This document shows positions 37,796-60,386 of a stretch of 64,000 bases of DNA, piece by piece. Numbering within the stretch: position 1 is the stretch's first letter; each line of letters opens with the position of its first letter. Both the position numbers and the translations under genes were made by a program. The stretch lies in contig NC_079224.1 of assembly GCF_029633865.1 (NCBI RefSeq), positions 20,037,967 to 20,101,966 of the forward strand. The letters run 5' to 3'. The stretch comes from Lampris incognitus (Eukaryota > Chordata > Actinopteri > Lampriformes > Lampridae). The notes under the pieces were generated by a model. It had not been told where the DNA came from. It searched no databases and saw only the letters and a list, made by a program, of their open reading frames with translations.

Positions 37796-38922
37796 CTGTA
37801 TAAATAAACTTGCTTGCTAGTAATGCAGTTAATTTTACTCAGCAATGTTTTCATGAAAAATAATTCATCTCAAGTCAAGTCAGTGTGATATAAATGAATG
37901 AGTTGTTAAAATTAAGATTGAGTGCATTGTTTCCACTCAGTGTTCACGCATTAACGTTACACCGGAGAATTTGCTTTGGGTGGTGGGAAGCTATTGCACT
38001 TAACAGTAAGGTAACGAGTGGCGCTATCACTTCACTTCACCTGGTTCACTGTCTTGGCCCTTTCAGACACAACGAAGTTTGCGTTGCACGCCGCTGGGTC
38101 CAGCGCACATCTGAAAGTCGTGGAGAACAGAGCAAAATAGACAGTTTTCAAAACTGCTAGCACGGCCGCGATTTGCTCGAAATAGCGAAAGATCGTGGCG
38201 CGGCGCAAGATACTGGAAATAATGGGTTTCTGAGAGCAGTGGCGTCTCGTTGTGTCCGAAAGGGCCTTCTCTCCACTGTTCCGCTCCACCCCGTGTGTGT
38301 GTGGGGGGGGGTGCTGGGCCCGCCTTTATTGAAATAGAGAGCAGAGGAGAGTTGGAGAAACTAGAGTGACCATAAATGACAGTAATAAGCAGCCTACCGG
38401 TACGCGAGTTTTCGTCAGGGTTAGAGCCAATGTAATGATCGCTGACAAGGCGTCCATTTTAGTGACGTAATACTTCCGTTGCGGGGAAAGTTCCGGTTTT
38501 ATTATGGTATTGGGGCGACGCTAGTGTGAACCGTCGTCACCAATTTTGTGTAATAATCCGCTTTTCGGTGCTGGAACCATGACCTATATCACAACAATGT
38601 CTTTCGTCAATAGAACTACAGCTAAGGTATGAAGATTTTTCTTTGTCTGGTATTCATCCCTTCCACTCTATTGACTCCGCGGAGATCCCCGATCTCGACA
38701 CCAATCATATAGCCCTTTTTGACCAAAGTGGCTCAGGTTCAGGCAGCGGTTCCGTTCAGGATTCTGGGAACCTTGGTGTTGTGTGGCGAACCGGGCCCGC
38801 GTTTCGACCCGTTTTTAGCGAAACCGTTGTACGTCATCGACGGGGGACTTTATGCGTCGCACACCGGATGTAAACATTAGCTACATCCCACTGAAACCCA
38901 CTAGCTAGCAATAATATGGCAT

Positions 38923-39775
38923 TGTGGCGAATGCGTGGCAGCCACTCGCATTTTTTAGCCGCAAACTGCGGGATAGCGAGCGCAAGTACAGCGTTTTTGA
39001 CCGGGAGTTGTTGGCACTGCACCTTGCAATCCGGCATTTCCGCTTCCTGCTGGAGGGTCGCCCATTCACGGCGTATGTGGATCATAAGCCGCTGACTTTT
39101 GCCATGTCCAAGGTGACTGAGCCGTGGTCTGCTCGTCAACAGCGCCACCTAGCGGCCATCCCCGAGTTCACAACGGACATTCAGCATTGTGGCCGGGAAG
39201 TCCAACCCTGTTGCTGATTGTCTGTCGCGTGTGCTTGTGTGTCCTGTGCACCTCGGTGTGGATTTCTCCGCTATGGCTGCCGACCAGCCCAGCGACCCGG
39301 ACGTCCTTGCCCTTAGGTCAACGTAAACCACGCCCCCAGCTCACAGTCCTGCTGGGTGAGAGGCATAGCCCCTAGTGTCCGCCACACAGCCCCCCCCCCC
39401 CGAACACCCAGAAGGGACTCCTGGAAAGAAAATTAGTGTCTCACTGGAGGCTTAAGCAGCCTGCCATAACGGCTGCGCCGTCCCTCAGCCGAAACAGTAG
39501 GTGAAACACAGTCCAAAGCCGGCTGAGAAGCAGAATGCTGAACCCGTGAAGACACCGCCGGGGTCCTGGAAGGAGGACGATCACGTCGGGGTCACCAATG
39601 TGGCAGGAATGAGGAAAAACACAGGAGACCAAGGCGAGTTTGATGTTTATTCCTTGACTCCAAAAACAAACTGCAGCAGGAACAACCCTGCACCGGCGAG
39701 CCCGGGAACGTAAACCACGCCCCCAGCTCACAGTCCTGCTGGGTGAGAGGCATAGCCCCTAGTGTCCGCCACACA
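38923..39775 (+). mobile_element. Gypsy-type retrotransposon fragments inserted in the Harbinger-like copy
   Basis: The plus strand at 38932-39325 encodes an RNase H-like region (LAFFSRKLRDSERKYSVFDR, then VDHKPLTFAMSKV). From 39323 a different, minus-oriented LTR element follows: a truncated LTR end (39323-39389), a C-run complementary to a polypurine tract, 210 bases, then a fuller LTR (39599-39775). The same 67-base segment occurs in both LTR pieces. This is a rearranged composite. Confidence 0.65.
39599..39775 (-). repeat. LTR of a second Gypsy-like family
   Basis: Begins TGTGGCAGG and ends GTCCGCCACACA. On the minus strand it is followed by TTGGTGACCCCGACGTG, a primer-site-like sequence. 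Its last 67 bases recur at 39323-39389. Confidence 0.6.
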
Positions 39776-40132
39776 ATCATATTATTACATCGTCCAGCTC
39801 TACTTTTGGACAACTCCTTTTTTATCGTCTCGGTAGTCCTTCTCAAGTATTTCAACTTGTTGATGTAAACTACTAATAAGACACGTTAGCCCCTAGCTAG
39901 CGGATTTGATCCTTTAGCCGAGCGGTTAGTGATGTCGCGTTGTGGCGCAGTACACTTCGTATCGAATCCCGCACCGGGCAAGAAAATAACCGGTTACATT
40001 GATAATGCGTTCGAGTGAACCCATTCTTGACCATCTCTTCTACTAATTCGCCATACAGCTCACTCTTTCTCGTGCTACTCTCTAGTTTTCCCCGAAACTC
40101 GGGAGATGCCCTGATAACAACCAAACACTGAG

Positions 40133-40851
40133 CGCCCATTTCCGCCAACAGGGGACGGGTTCGGTGCCGGTTCACAATCCCTTTTTGAACGGTTCGAAGC
40201 ATTTCGACCAAAAATAAATTGGTTGCGAACCCGAAAAGTTAGTTCCGAACAGGCACCAAAAAATAGCAGTTTTTTCAGCGCGAACAGTGACGACATCAAT
40301 GGGCGCGTGACATTCCAGAGGAAGAAGAGAGGAGATAGCCTAACGGTAGATAATGGCGGAATCGGCAGATAACAAGGGTGCCTAGTGGTCAACTGAGGAA
40401 ACTCAGTGTTTGGTTGTTATCTAGGCATCTCCCGAGTTTCAGGAAAAACTAGAGAGTAGCACGAGAAAGAGTGAGCTGTATGGCGAATTAGTAGAAGAGA
40501 TGGCCAAGGATGGGTTCACTCGAACGCAAGAACAAATGACCAGCAAGTTAAAAAAACAAAACTTGAGAAGGACTACCGAGACGATAAAAAAGAGTTGTCC
40601 AAAAGTGGAGTTGGACGATGTAATAATATGATGCCATATTGTTGCTAGCTAGTGGGTTTCAGTGGGATGTAGCTAATGTTTACATCAGGTGTGCAACGCA
40701 CATAGTCCCCCGTTGATGACGTACAACGGTTCCGCTAAAAACTGGTCGAAACGCGGGCCCGTTCGCCATACAACAGGTTCTCAGAATCCTGAACGGAACC
40801 GGTGTCTGAACCTGAGTACTTTGGTCGAAAAGGGCTAAGAGTCGGCCTCTC
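40133..40851 (+). mobile_element. Harbinger-like element, inner copy inserted in the outer copy
   Basis: A short plus-strand copy with both termini (GCCCATTTCCGCC at the left, GGTCGAAAAGGGCT at the right) sits inside the Myb-like gene of the minus-strand copy. The host gene text is interrupted at GAG (40130-40132) and resumes at GAG (40852-40854), giving a 3-base duplication. About 265-base inverted arms result (40144-40403 versus 40853-41117). The exact right end is uncertain by about 15 bases. Confidence 0.65.
40353..40625 (+). pseudogene. Myb/SANT-like transposon protein, broken by two stop codons
   Basis: From ATG at 40353 the frame reads MAESADNKGA, a stop, WSTEETQCLVVI, a stop, then SPEFQEKLESSTRKSELYGE and onward. 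The WS-x-EET start and the pattern of hydrophobic residues resemble the Myb/SANT-like DNA-binding proteins of Harbinger transposons. Two TAG stops break the frame. The minus-strand copy at 39897-40211 retains part of the same gene. Confidence 0.6.
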
Positions 40852-41124
40852 GAGTTTCCTCAGCTGACCGCTGCGCACCCTTGTTATCTGCCAATTCCGC
40901 CATTATCTACCGTTAGGCTATCTCCTCTCTTCTTCCTCTGGAATGTCACGCGCCCATTGATGTCGTCGCGGTTCGCGCTGGAAAACCTGCTATTTTTTGG
41001 TGCCGGTTCGGAACTAACTTTTCGGGTTCACAACCAATTTATTTTTGATCGAATTGCCCTGAACCGTTCAAATAAAGGGCTTGCGAACCGGCACCGAACC
41101 CGTTCCCTGTTGGTGGAAAAGGGC

Positions 41125-42380
41125 AGAGGCAGATTAGGGTGAGTTCAACTCACTTTGTCATTTTGTTATGATCAATCGTTTCGGACCTCTTGTTAATAAA
41201 TATACCAATTTAGAGCAAGCCGTTGCTGTGCGTATCTTCATCTGAGAGGTGACGTAATTACTATCTCTATTTGTGTTTGTGTGTTTCTTTGGGGCAGAGG
41301 TATAGATCCCTGAATTGAGAGTTCACAACCTTCAGATCTGTGACTGATTAATTCAGTTTATCTTATTTTCTTTCCTCTGGAAAGTGGTGCCCCATTTCAA
41401 CGAGTGCAACATTTGATTCATAGTGTAGAACGCTACACTACTGAAAGCTTTATTAATGTTATTAGTTGTCTACCTAACCAGTTCATATTACAAGATCATA
41501 CACCACAGCTTGATAAACGTTACACGAAGCCCTGACTAAAGCATGCTAGAGCACATCGAGCACAAACAATTCCCTTCTTTGGGGGGGTTCACTATAAAAC
41601 ATGAAATATACAGTTTACAGTTCAGCTTAAGTAAATAGTCACTTTACCGTGTTCACTTTGTTCCTATCGAGAGACACACAGCTTACTCCAAGGGAAGTTT
41701 ATTCTAAACAGGACTTGAACATAAACACATGGACTCTCCTACATAATATGCCGAAAGTGCTCATTAAACAAGGCATGCAGTGAATACTCACATTAGAAAA
41801 TGGCGGCTAACATGAAACATATGCTCATAGCAACATACACTAGAATGAAACCTACAGTGGGAAATCACTTGTGGTAAAAGCAGAAAATGCCACAAGTACT
41901 ATTCTAAGTTCCCTTGGCATCAACTGGGTAAGTCAGTAACATAAATATGAGACAGGCAATATACACACAGAACTTGTAAACATGACAGACCCCAGGGCTT
42001 AAGCACAGGATGAATTACAAACAGAATTCACTGTCATTTAATTACTGATGTTAAATAACAGCAAAAGCCACCTATGTAGATATCTTATATGTTATTAATA
42101 GTAATCGTACAAGAATCCTATACTAACACCGGTGCCTGCATTAATATGAAAATTATTTGGAAAATGATTTGATGTGCAAGTTTTTTTTTTTTTATAAAAA
42201 TGGTCGTTTCTGAATACAAAATTAGCAGAAACATAAAATGTATACTATAGTAGCTGCAACCAATAACAAGCATCTTAATGTGTCAAAATTAATCATAATG
42301 AACACAATCAACTGGATTGATGAATTAAAAAAGGAGTAAAATGTTAGTTTATGGGTTGTTTACCCCTTTCTTTGCCTGGT
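41125..42380. other. 3' flank of the 939-aa gene
   Basis: AT-rich sequence without recognised genes. On the minus strand AATAAA occurs at about 41699-41704, some 680 bases past the stop of the 939-residue gene, and could end its transcript. No repeat family is recognised. Confidence 0.4.
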
Positions 42381-52177
<9,797 letters not shown>

Positions 52178-52893
52178 GTTGCTCTGCAATAAGTTGAATA
52201 TCAATTTCCTGCCAAGAGTTTCTGCAGAAATCCAGTCACAAGTCACTCGTGCGCATCCTCAAGCGGGGTCCTTTTGTGCATGAAATTTTCAGCTTTGTAA
52301 ATACTCTGCAGTCATTTATTTACCACAAAAGCTTCCTTATTTTTGATCATTCATCCAAAATGTAATCGGCGCTAAGCACCGGGGCTTGACGGAGACTCAG
52401 CGTTTTCTTCCCATGGAGCGCGGGGCAGTTTTGCCCCTCTTGGGGAGAGCTCTGTCTCACCCACATGTGGCGCTCCCTGCTCCTAATTGGCAACAGGTTT
52501 CTCCTGTAGTCTTAAATTAAACCATAGCTTTCCCGGACATACCACTCTGCAGAGTCACCTCGTGTCTACTGATGCTGTGCATGTGGTAGGCCTATAGATA
52601 TTTGGAATATTTTTGATCAGTGCTATTTTTTATCCTCAGACCGAAATTGCATTGACCTCTGGGGATGCAGGAAGAATTAGAGGATCTGGGGTTGGAAATA
52701 TGATATGGGGTCCTTTGATATGCAACATTTTTTCTTCTTCTTTTCTCGTGCATGGCGACCATTCATCCCATGTGCTAATGTGTAATGGCCAAGAGGAAAT
52801 CATGGATTAGCAATTCATCTGTGGTGCGTTTCAGGTCTAGGGAACCATTTGCGCTCCTTAAGACATATAGCAAATGGCAGCAAGTACAGTTCA

Positions 52894-52992
<99 letters not shown>
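52894..52992. repeat. (CTTT)n microsatellite
   Basis: About 25 uninterrupted CTTT units in the divergent intergenic region. Confidence 0.97.
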
Positions 52993-53041
52993 GTATTGAT
53001 GAACTTGTATTTTGATGGTTAGAGGTAAAATTGTGTTCTGA

Positions 53042-53178
<137 letters not shown>

Positions 53179-54397
53179 TTCCTAAACGATGGAGCCAGAC
53201 TGTTGTTAAGTCAAAATCCAGTACATTGAAAATGGCTCATCCTCCTGTGGAGTAGAGGCTGTGTCTATCTGAAATCAGAGTGCCAGGGTAAGATCTTTAA
53301 ACACACCTCTGTGGTATTACAGAATCACAGAGTCAGGGCCTTTAAAAAAGACAATACTGAGCTCGGTTGTACACTTACTCTTTATTATAACTTTATTGCC
53401 ACTCTCATTTCCTTACCCTTTCCCTCTTACCTCACATGGCTTTGATTAAGGCGTTAAGCCACATTAGAAATTCAGCCACACACTTGAATGTTTTCTTGTT
53501 TTTCCTTCTTCTCACGTTCATGACAAACATCCCTCGGTAATAACGGACTCCTATATGTGAACACACATGCACATAAGCAGGCCAGTAAATCTTCCATCCC
53601 TCAGCAGTTACTTGTTATTCAGCATCTGGGATAGTTGTAAAGCAGTTAAATGAGAAAGATATTCACCAGTTAATTAGAGGCATTCCTAAGATAGTCTGTA
53701 CCAAGGGCCAGCAATGGTAAAGCAATGGTAAATATTGGGAGGGTACAGAAACACATACATAAACGTACTTTACAGGCAAGACCCACTGACACACCCAGTC
53801 TGTCTGTCTCTGTCTCTCTCTTTCTTAAAAAAAAAACACACACACACACACAACTGCAACAAGTGGTATAATTATGGGGTCAACACTGGGTTGTACTCAG
53901 GGGCAGTTACTGTAATGGTTGTCTCACGCAGGAAATATTGGACCACACAGGACTCTGAGTGCTCTGTTTTCAGCTCTTTACTGGAGAGGCTTAATCACAG
54001 AGCCCCCGCGTATAGTCTTTTACCCACACCCCGCCAGGTCCATGCTAGTCACCTTGTCAACAGTGTGCTTGAAAGAAGTGAATAACTGTGATCCTTTACA
54101 TGCACTAACAAGTCATTACTCACCAAGCACCGATAACAGAAGAAAAAGAGGTAGTTGTGGTTATGGGGGGGGGGGGTCCATATTTTACAGAACTGCAACT
54201 CACCGGACAGTAATTGAAGTGGGAGTGCTTCCTGGTTTCACAGGAAGCTCAGCTGATTATGTGTCGCGGTGCTCAGGCCGCTTGCGCAAGGTGCACGCGC
54301 GCAAAAGGACGCTCGCCTTCACGCGTCATCTGTTCACCCTTGATGAAGCTTGAATGATCACCAACGCAGGAAAGGTGCAAGCGCTCTGAAGCTGACG

Positions 54398-57300
54398 ATG
54401 GAGGTAAACATTCATTTAAATAGTTCTCTTTGTTTGTTTGTTTGTTTGTTTGTTTTTTAGTCTTTAAGATATTTAGATGGTTGTCCTGGACTTTTATATT
54501 CTGAAAAAATGTTAAAGGTCTTTGTAGTGCTTAGAAGTGGATGCTTAAACATTTATTATTAATAATAATTTTAAAAAAAGCATCTGTGATATACAGCCTT
54601 CGTGTAGAGCTGCTCATCCTGGTGTGAAGATATCGGCAGGCATGTGATCGTGTTTTACATCCATCTCAGCTGTTGTGAGCGTCCACACCGAGTTCCTTTC
54701 ACCGGTCCATTTTAGGGTTACACAATTATATGTAACGTTGAGGACAAACCCGTGTCCTCTCACAAAAGCCAGTGGAGGGGCTGTGGAACTAATTAGAAAA
54801 CAATAAGAAGCTCTTGACCGCAAGAAACGGGAACACATGTTGGTTTACGGTCATCACGCACGGCTCTCCCTCCCCCGCCATACATATCGCACCGCTGGCG
54901 GTTTCTTGTACTTTGGGGGCATTGGAGCGGCGCTCACCTGGGGGCTCACCTCTCTGTCTTTGGGGTGAGTCCTGGTTTTGCTGATGGGCGAGAGAGCCGA
55001 GCTGGCAGACAGCTGCGGTAGCCCCGTGACGTGTGAGATGAGAGTGGGGAATGCGTTAATGAATAGTAGCTCCGGTGTGGAGTTTGCGCGGTCTGCTTTG
55101 AGGAGCAGAGGCATCACACGGAGACAAATGCGGTAAACCGTCGCCGCGACCTGGACGTGGACAAAATGCATAGACTAGATACATACACGGAGGCCAAACT
55201 CAGTGTGGTGTTTGTGAGACTTCAGAGAGCTTCGTTGCAGAAGTCGCTTTCTTACTTCCACACATGAGAAACAGAAGTCTTGTGTGGCCAGAATGGGAAA
55301 CTGCACTTTTTTTGGGGGGGGGGGGGGCGCATTCTCGCTTTCATATGGAAACAATACTTTCTGCACCGCCCACCTCTCCTCTCCCTGCCCCTCCTCCCCA
55401 CCTCCCCTTTGCAGCTTAATGGATAGTCTATTTACTGTGCAACATAAACACAGAGTGAGACCCCAGGACACACATCTGGGTGTGTATATGGGGAGTGGAC
55501 TGGAGAGGGGGGAGAGGTACAAAGAGGGGCGAGGGAGGGGGAAAAATGTTATGAGAGGCTCAAGTGCCACTTACATACAAATAAACGGTATAGTATATGA
55601 TAACATGTGCACCTTGTATAGCACCAGCAATGGCTCTAGTGCATGAAACATTTCATTATCAAGTTTAAACATTGTCAAACAGATGGCCTCTGTATTCTTC
55701 AAATGTTTAAAGTTGCCTGGGTTTTCACTATAGGGATGTTTAGTCTCTCTTTTTTTGGGACAGGGTGGCCCAGAGCATCATAGTTTACCTAATTCTGCTA
55801 TGGTGTTTCCCTTTCTTCCATCTATTCATACTGGAATTGAGACTTTGCATGGCCCAGAGCCCATGAAAGGTACTCAAAGCTCTTTAGAAAATATGTACAA
55901 TTAGCTTAACAGCATCTCCACAGTACATTTACTTACATTAGCATCAACTGGGCTATTGATAGTACCACACTGCAGCAGTCTCAGAAAGTTGGCAAGTAGG
56001 CGAGAGGTAATTCTTTCAGGGTTCGATCTATAAGCGGCTCCATATGTGAAATGCATTTTTTGGGCCTAAGGCTGGCATGAAGTCATTTCCATATGGGTGA
56101 ATTCAAATAGCAAATCTGACAAAAGGTTCTCGCTTGATTAAAACTTTGTAAGCACACGAGGCCAACTTTCCAAGAACGGTCATATATACCAGGTAGGATG
56201 TGGTGATGTCACTTTCCATGGTGCCGCCCAGCAGCGAGGGCCTGGCGTTACTGGCGTTAGCGGGCATCAGGCCTGTCTCCAGGGTACTCTGTCACTGCCT
56301 ATCACAGAGATTTTACCAAAATTGTCTGACAACATCTCGGGGGGGGGGGGGGCTCATGATGATGTGTCAGAAGTACTCCTCTCTTCCTCTCAATCCCCTC
56401 TGAACACTAAGCAGAAACATATCAATCTACAACACCGTATACCTATATAGAATCAGATTCAAGATTCAAAGGTTTTTTTTTTTATTTGTTTGAAACTATG
56501 CAACAAAAAAAGGAAAAAGGAATAAGATAACATTTAAAACGTTAAAAATCTGAGGAGTAGTACACAGAAAGTATGCGCCGATAAATATCTATATACCAAT
56601 GTGCAAATACTATACAGATGTGCAAATAGTCTGTTTGAGGAAAGAGTCAGAGGCAAAGGGACAGCTCTGAGTAATGTATAATACACAGTGTAAGTTATCA
56701 ATCTCATTGTGATGTGGTGCTGAGTGTCCTTATCTGTGTTGGCCTTGTGGCTGCAGAGGCATCTGGCTGAAACAGTCTGTTATAGGGATGGTTTGGGATT
56801 CATAATAATCCTTCCAGTCCTGCACCGCCCGGTGCAGTCGTTTCAATGCTAGCGCTGGTCTCAATAACCAAACCGCTGGCCAGCTCCCACTCCTCACTTC
56901 AACACAGTCTGCTCAGCAGTTCAGAAGCTGAAATGTAGCAGTAATCAGAAACCTGATTATGTAAAACAAATAAAGGAAAAATGGCCAATCTTAAGGCTGA
57001 TAAACATATTTTTGAAACTCTGTAATTCATTTTACGTTGGTTTCATGCAATTTTGGGTCAGGAAACAACCACGGAGGAGACAGTAAACATGGGCTGTGAG
57101 CTTGTCCTGTACAGTACAGTACAGTACAGTCTTAGTGCCGAGACAGTCTCGGCTGTGGATTCTTACTACAAAGATGTTTGAAAGTGACACCTTCACCCAA
57201 ATAAGTGTCTTTTTCGCCTCCTGTATTCTCCCTTTCTTATTGCTTTTGTTGGAACAAGGCAAAGGAAGACGCATTGAAAGTTTCGTTCTGCTTAGTGGCT

Positions 57301-59221
57301 GGTTTACATGCCGAACTAAAGACTGGACCCCATAGATCTGTTAAAGCTATGAAACAATGTTTTGTAATGTTTGCATGTTTTCCTTTGAGCAAGGCAAGGC
57401 ACACAGTCCCTCAGTATCACACAGAGGACATCGTGTGGTACGCTAGCTTCAAACCACGTTGCTCCACGGTTCAACAAGGTTGATTCACTGTGCGTCTCCT
57501 TTGGTCTTCACACATGTGTTTGCAGGGAGCTAATAAAAAACCAAAGGCTGTCTCTCTTCACAGCTAATGAGACATGGAAGCTATTTTATCCCACCACATT
57601 TCATGTTTCTGCCCTGTCACTTTGCGCAGTCACACCCCGGTGTGTGCAGACAATTAGGCTGGGGGTCTGAACACGTTTAAAATGCAAGCTGCGTATCTGT
57701 GCCTGCACAGGGGCTCATTTAGCACAGGTCTTTCTTTGTTTTTATCAACATACGACACTTGAAATTGATCTGAAACCCAGCTGATTGGACAATTTGTGTG
57801 TGCGCGTGCGTGTGCGCGTGTGCGCTTTTCTGTGCCGACACAATATCCATGGTTATGCAGGCAATCCAGCAGACTTTTTGAATGATTTCCAGTATCACTT
57901 ATTATAGATAAATGTGATTGTATTTACAGTGAGGAATGGGAGTTTTACTCATTTTCACTTGCACCAACAAGAATTGATGGTGGTTAGCTAAAGTGATTTA
58001 AAAGATGGCAACCAAAAGCTTAAGGGTTTACTGCCGAGTCAGCAGTTTCCCTTATCGGTGGTTAATCCTCGTATTCGTGTTCGTTCGTGAAGTCTCGTAA
58101 CTGCTGCTCCATGTTCCCAGGTGGAGAACCTAGACGATGTGTTCAGCAACCTGCTGGGAGAGATGGAGCTTCTCACTCAGGTGAGCAGTTGTGAAAGACA
58201 AGCTGGGAAAACAAAAAACACATATTTTTCATCCGTTTAGCAAATTATCCATGCCCAAATTTAGCTTCATATAACAATGTATGTCCAAAAAGATGGAAAA
58301 AAATATGCATGATCTTGTAATTTCATAAACACACATTTATTCTCTTCCTGGAAAAAAGAGTTTGTTTGTTTGTTTGTTTGTTTGTTTGGGTCAATGTGTA
58401 CTCATGGGTGTACTCATGGGTGTGGGTATGAATTTAAACTGATAGTGGTTGAAGCTGCTGTAAAATCCTTCCCATACCCAGTTATCATGCAAAAGGTGCG
58501 TCATCACTCACACACAACTTTCAAAACTGTTGTAAAGAAGCCATCTTTTGTCTAAGCTGATAAAAAAAATTGTACAACATTGAATTTTCGAGTTGCTTTC
58601 CCCTGAAAAAAACAAAAACACAAACCTGTTCCCTTTCCTTAAAACCCCCCGCTGTCCACCCCAGTGGTTTTACAATGAGCAGTAGGTATAAAAGGTGATT
58701 TGTAGATAATTAATAGGGCACTTATAAGCTCTCCCAATACACACAACATAAGCAGACAGTTTAAAAATATTAATAACTGTAAGGGCATCCAGGTGGTGCA
58801 GTGGTCTATTCCGTTGCCTACCAACACAGGGATCGCCGGTTCGAATCCCTGTGTTACCTCCGGCTTGGTCGAGCGCCCCTACAAACACAATTGGCTGTGT
58901 CTGAGGGTGGGAAGCTGGATGTGGGTATGTGTCCTGGTTGCTGCATTAGCTCTTCCTCTTTTCGGTCGGGGCGCCTGTTCGGGGGGGGGGGATAGCATGA
59001 TCCTCCCACGTGCTACGTCCCCCTGGCAAAACTCCTCACTGTCAGGTGAAAAGAAGCGGCTGGCGACTCCACATGTATCGAAGGAGGCATGTGGTAGTCT
59101 GCAGCCCTCCGCGGATTGGCAGAGGGGGTGGAGCAGCGGACTGGGATGACTCGGAAGAGTGGGGTAAGTGGCTGGATCCAATTGGGGAGAAAAATAAAAG
59201 GGGAGGGGGATCATGTGTGTG

Positions 59222-59308
<87 letters not shown>

Positions 59309-60344
59309 CTGTGTGTGCATGACGAGGCAGTAAATGGTATGTTCTTTCCTGAGTAGCTTTATTGACAGCTGATGATTGCTTATGGCATGAAAAAGGCATG
59401 TACTGTCTCATAAAGAATTTGCATATATATATATATAAAACCTAGTTAGTCAAGTAAATTAATCACTGGATTATTTTGCTCCTTATTTGTTGAGCACTTT
59501 CCCTACCGTTGAGTGTTTCTTTTAACAAAGTTGTATAATATATATACGTAGTATATATATAACAACTGCATCATTAATGCAGACTAGCCTGGCTGGACCA
59601 ACACATTTGCCTCACCTTATCCCCCCAACCTCCAGGCTTATAATGCTATTATAGACAACTGTTCAAAAATGGAAAAGTGTCTGCCAATTTTAACAAGTGC
59701 GTTGTAGGAGCTGTAAGCACCCTATTCCACATTTTCCTAAATATTGCTACTCATTTTAAAGTGTAGCAGGTCAGATTTTATCCATTTCAAGCAAGCATGA
59801 ATGCTTGCTAGTTGCTAATGCTCCGCTAATGATACGTTGACATGCAGGAGAATAAACGCTCTCAGACACTCAATTCAGCGAGTCTTAGATTTTATTTGCA
59901 TCAGTGCATTTATTCTTGTTATGTTCCCCGTTTAAAGGTCCAGGGGATGAGGGGAAGTAACAAAGAAGAAGAAAAGTATCCTGGGGGAATAAGGAAGGTG
60001 GGAGGCACAACCAGGTGTAAAAACAAACAAATTTATTAACAAAACTAACCCTCAGCCAATGAATACAACAAAAGAGCAACTGAAGACGCTGACTCTTAAA
60101 TAACCAGGATTAGGTAGTAAAAAAAAAATTCAGATCAGACTGGGAAAAAAAAAACAGCACAGGTTTCACCCTCCTTCTCAAGGAGTATTGATTAGAAACA
60201 CAAGCGGTCTCTCTGGCTGCCAACAACAGCCCACTGGCACTGGTGGGCGTCTCTCTCCAAGTTATATACCCAGCTGATGAAGGACTGGAATCACCTGGGC
60301 TCAACCAGCAGCTCCACATGAAGCAGGGCATTACCTGGAGGGAA

Positions 60345-60386
<42 letters not shown>

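Larger units (their letters stand above)
38711..41124 (-). mobile_element. Harbinger-like DNA transposon, outer copy, split by two insertions
   Basis: Terminal motifs are AGCCCTTTTTGACCAAAG at the left and GGTGGAAAAGGGC at the right. In minus orientation the copy runs 41124 to about 40853, is interrupted, and resumes at about 40130 down to 39777. It is interrupted again by Gypsy-derived DNA (38923-39775) and a 150-base block near 39860-40010, and ends at 38711. It contains remnants of a Myb/SANT-like DNA-binding protein gene. The Harbinger assignment is inferred from that gene and a 3-base target duplication. Confidence 0.6.

Noticed and set aside
39905-39985. tRNA-like stretch (gccgagcggttagt ... 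atcgaatccc)
   Set aside because: It has box-like motifs but does not fold into a convincing cloverleaf; more likely a decayed SINE head inside transposon debris.
54854-55171. 105-codon minus-strand frame in apbb1ip intron 1
   Set aside because: No similarity or codon pattern suggests coding; probably chance in GC-rich DNA.
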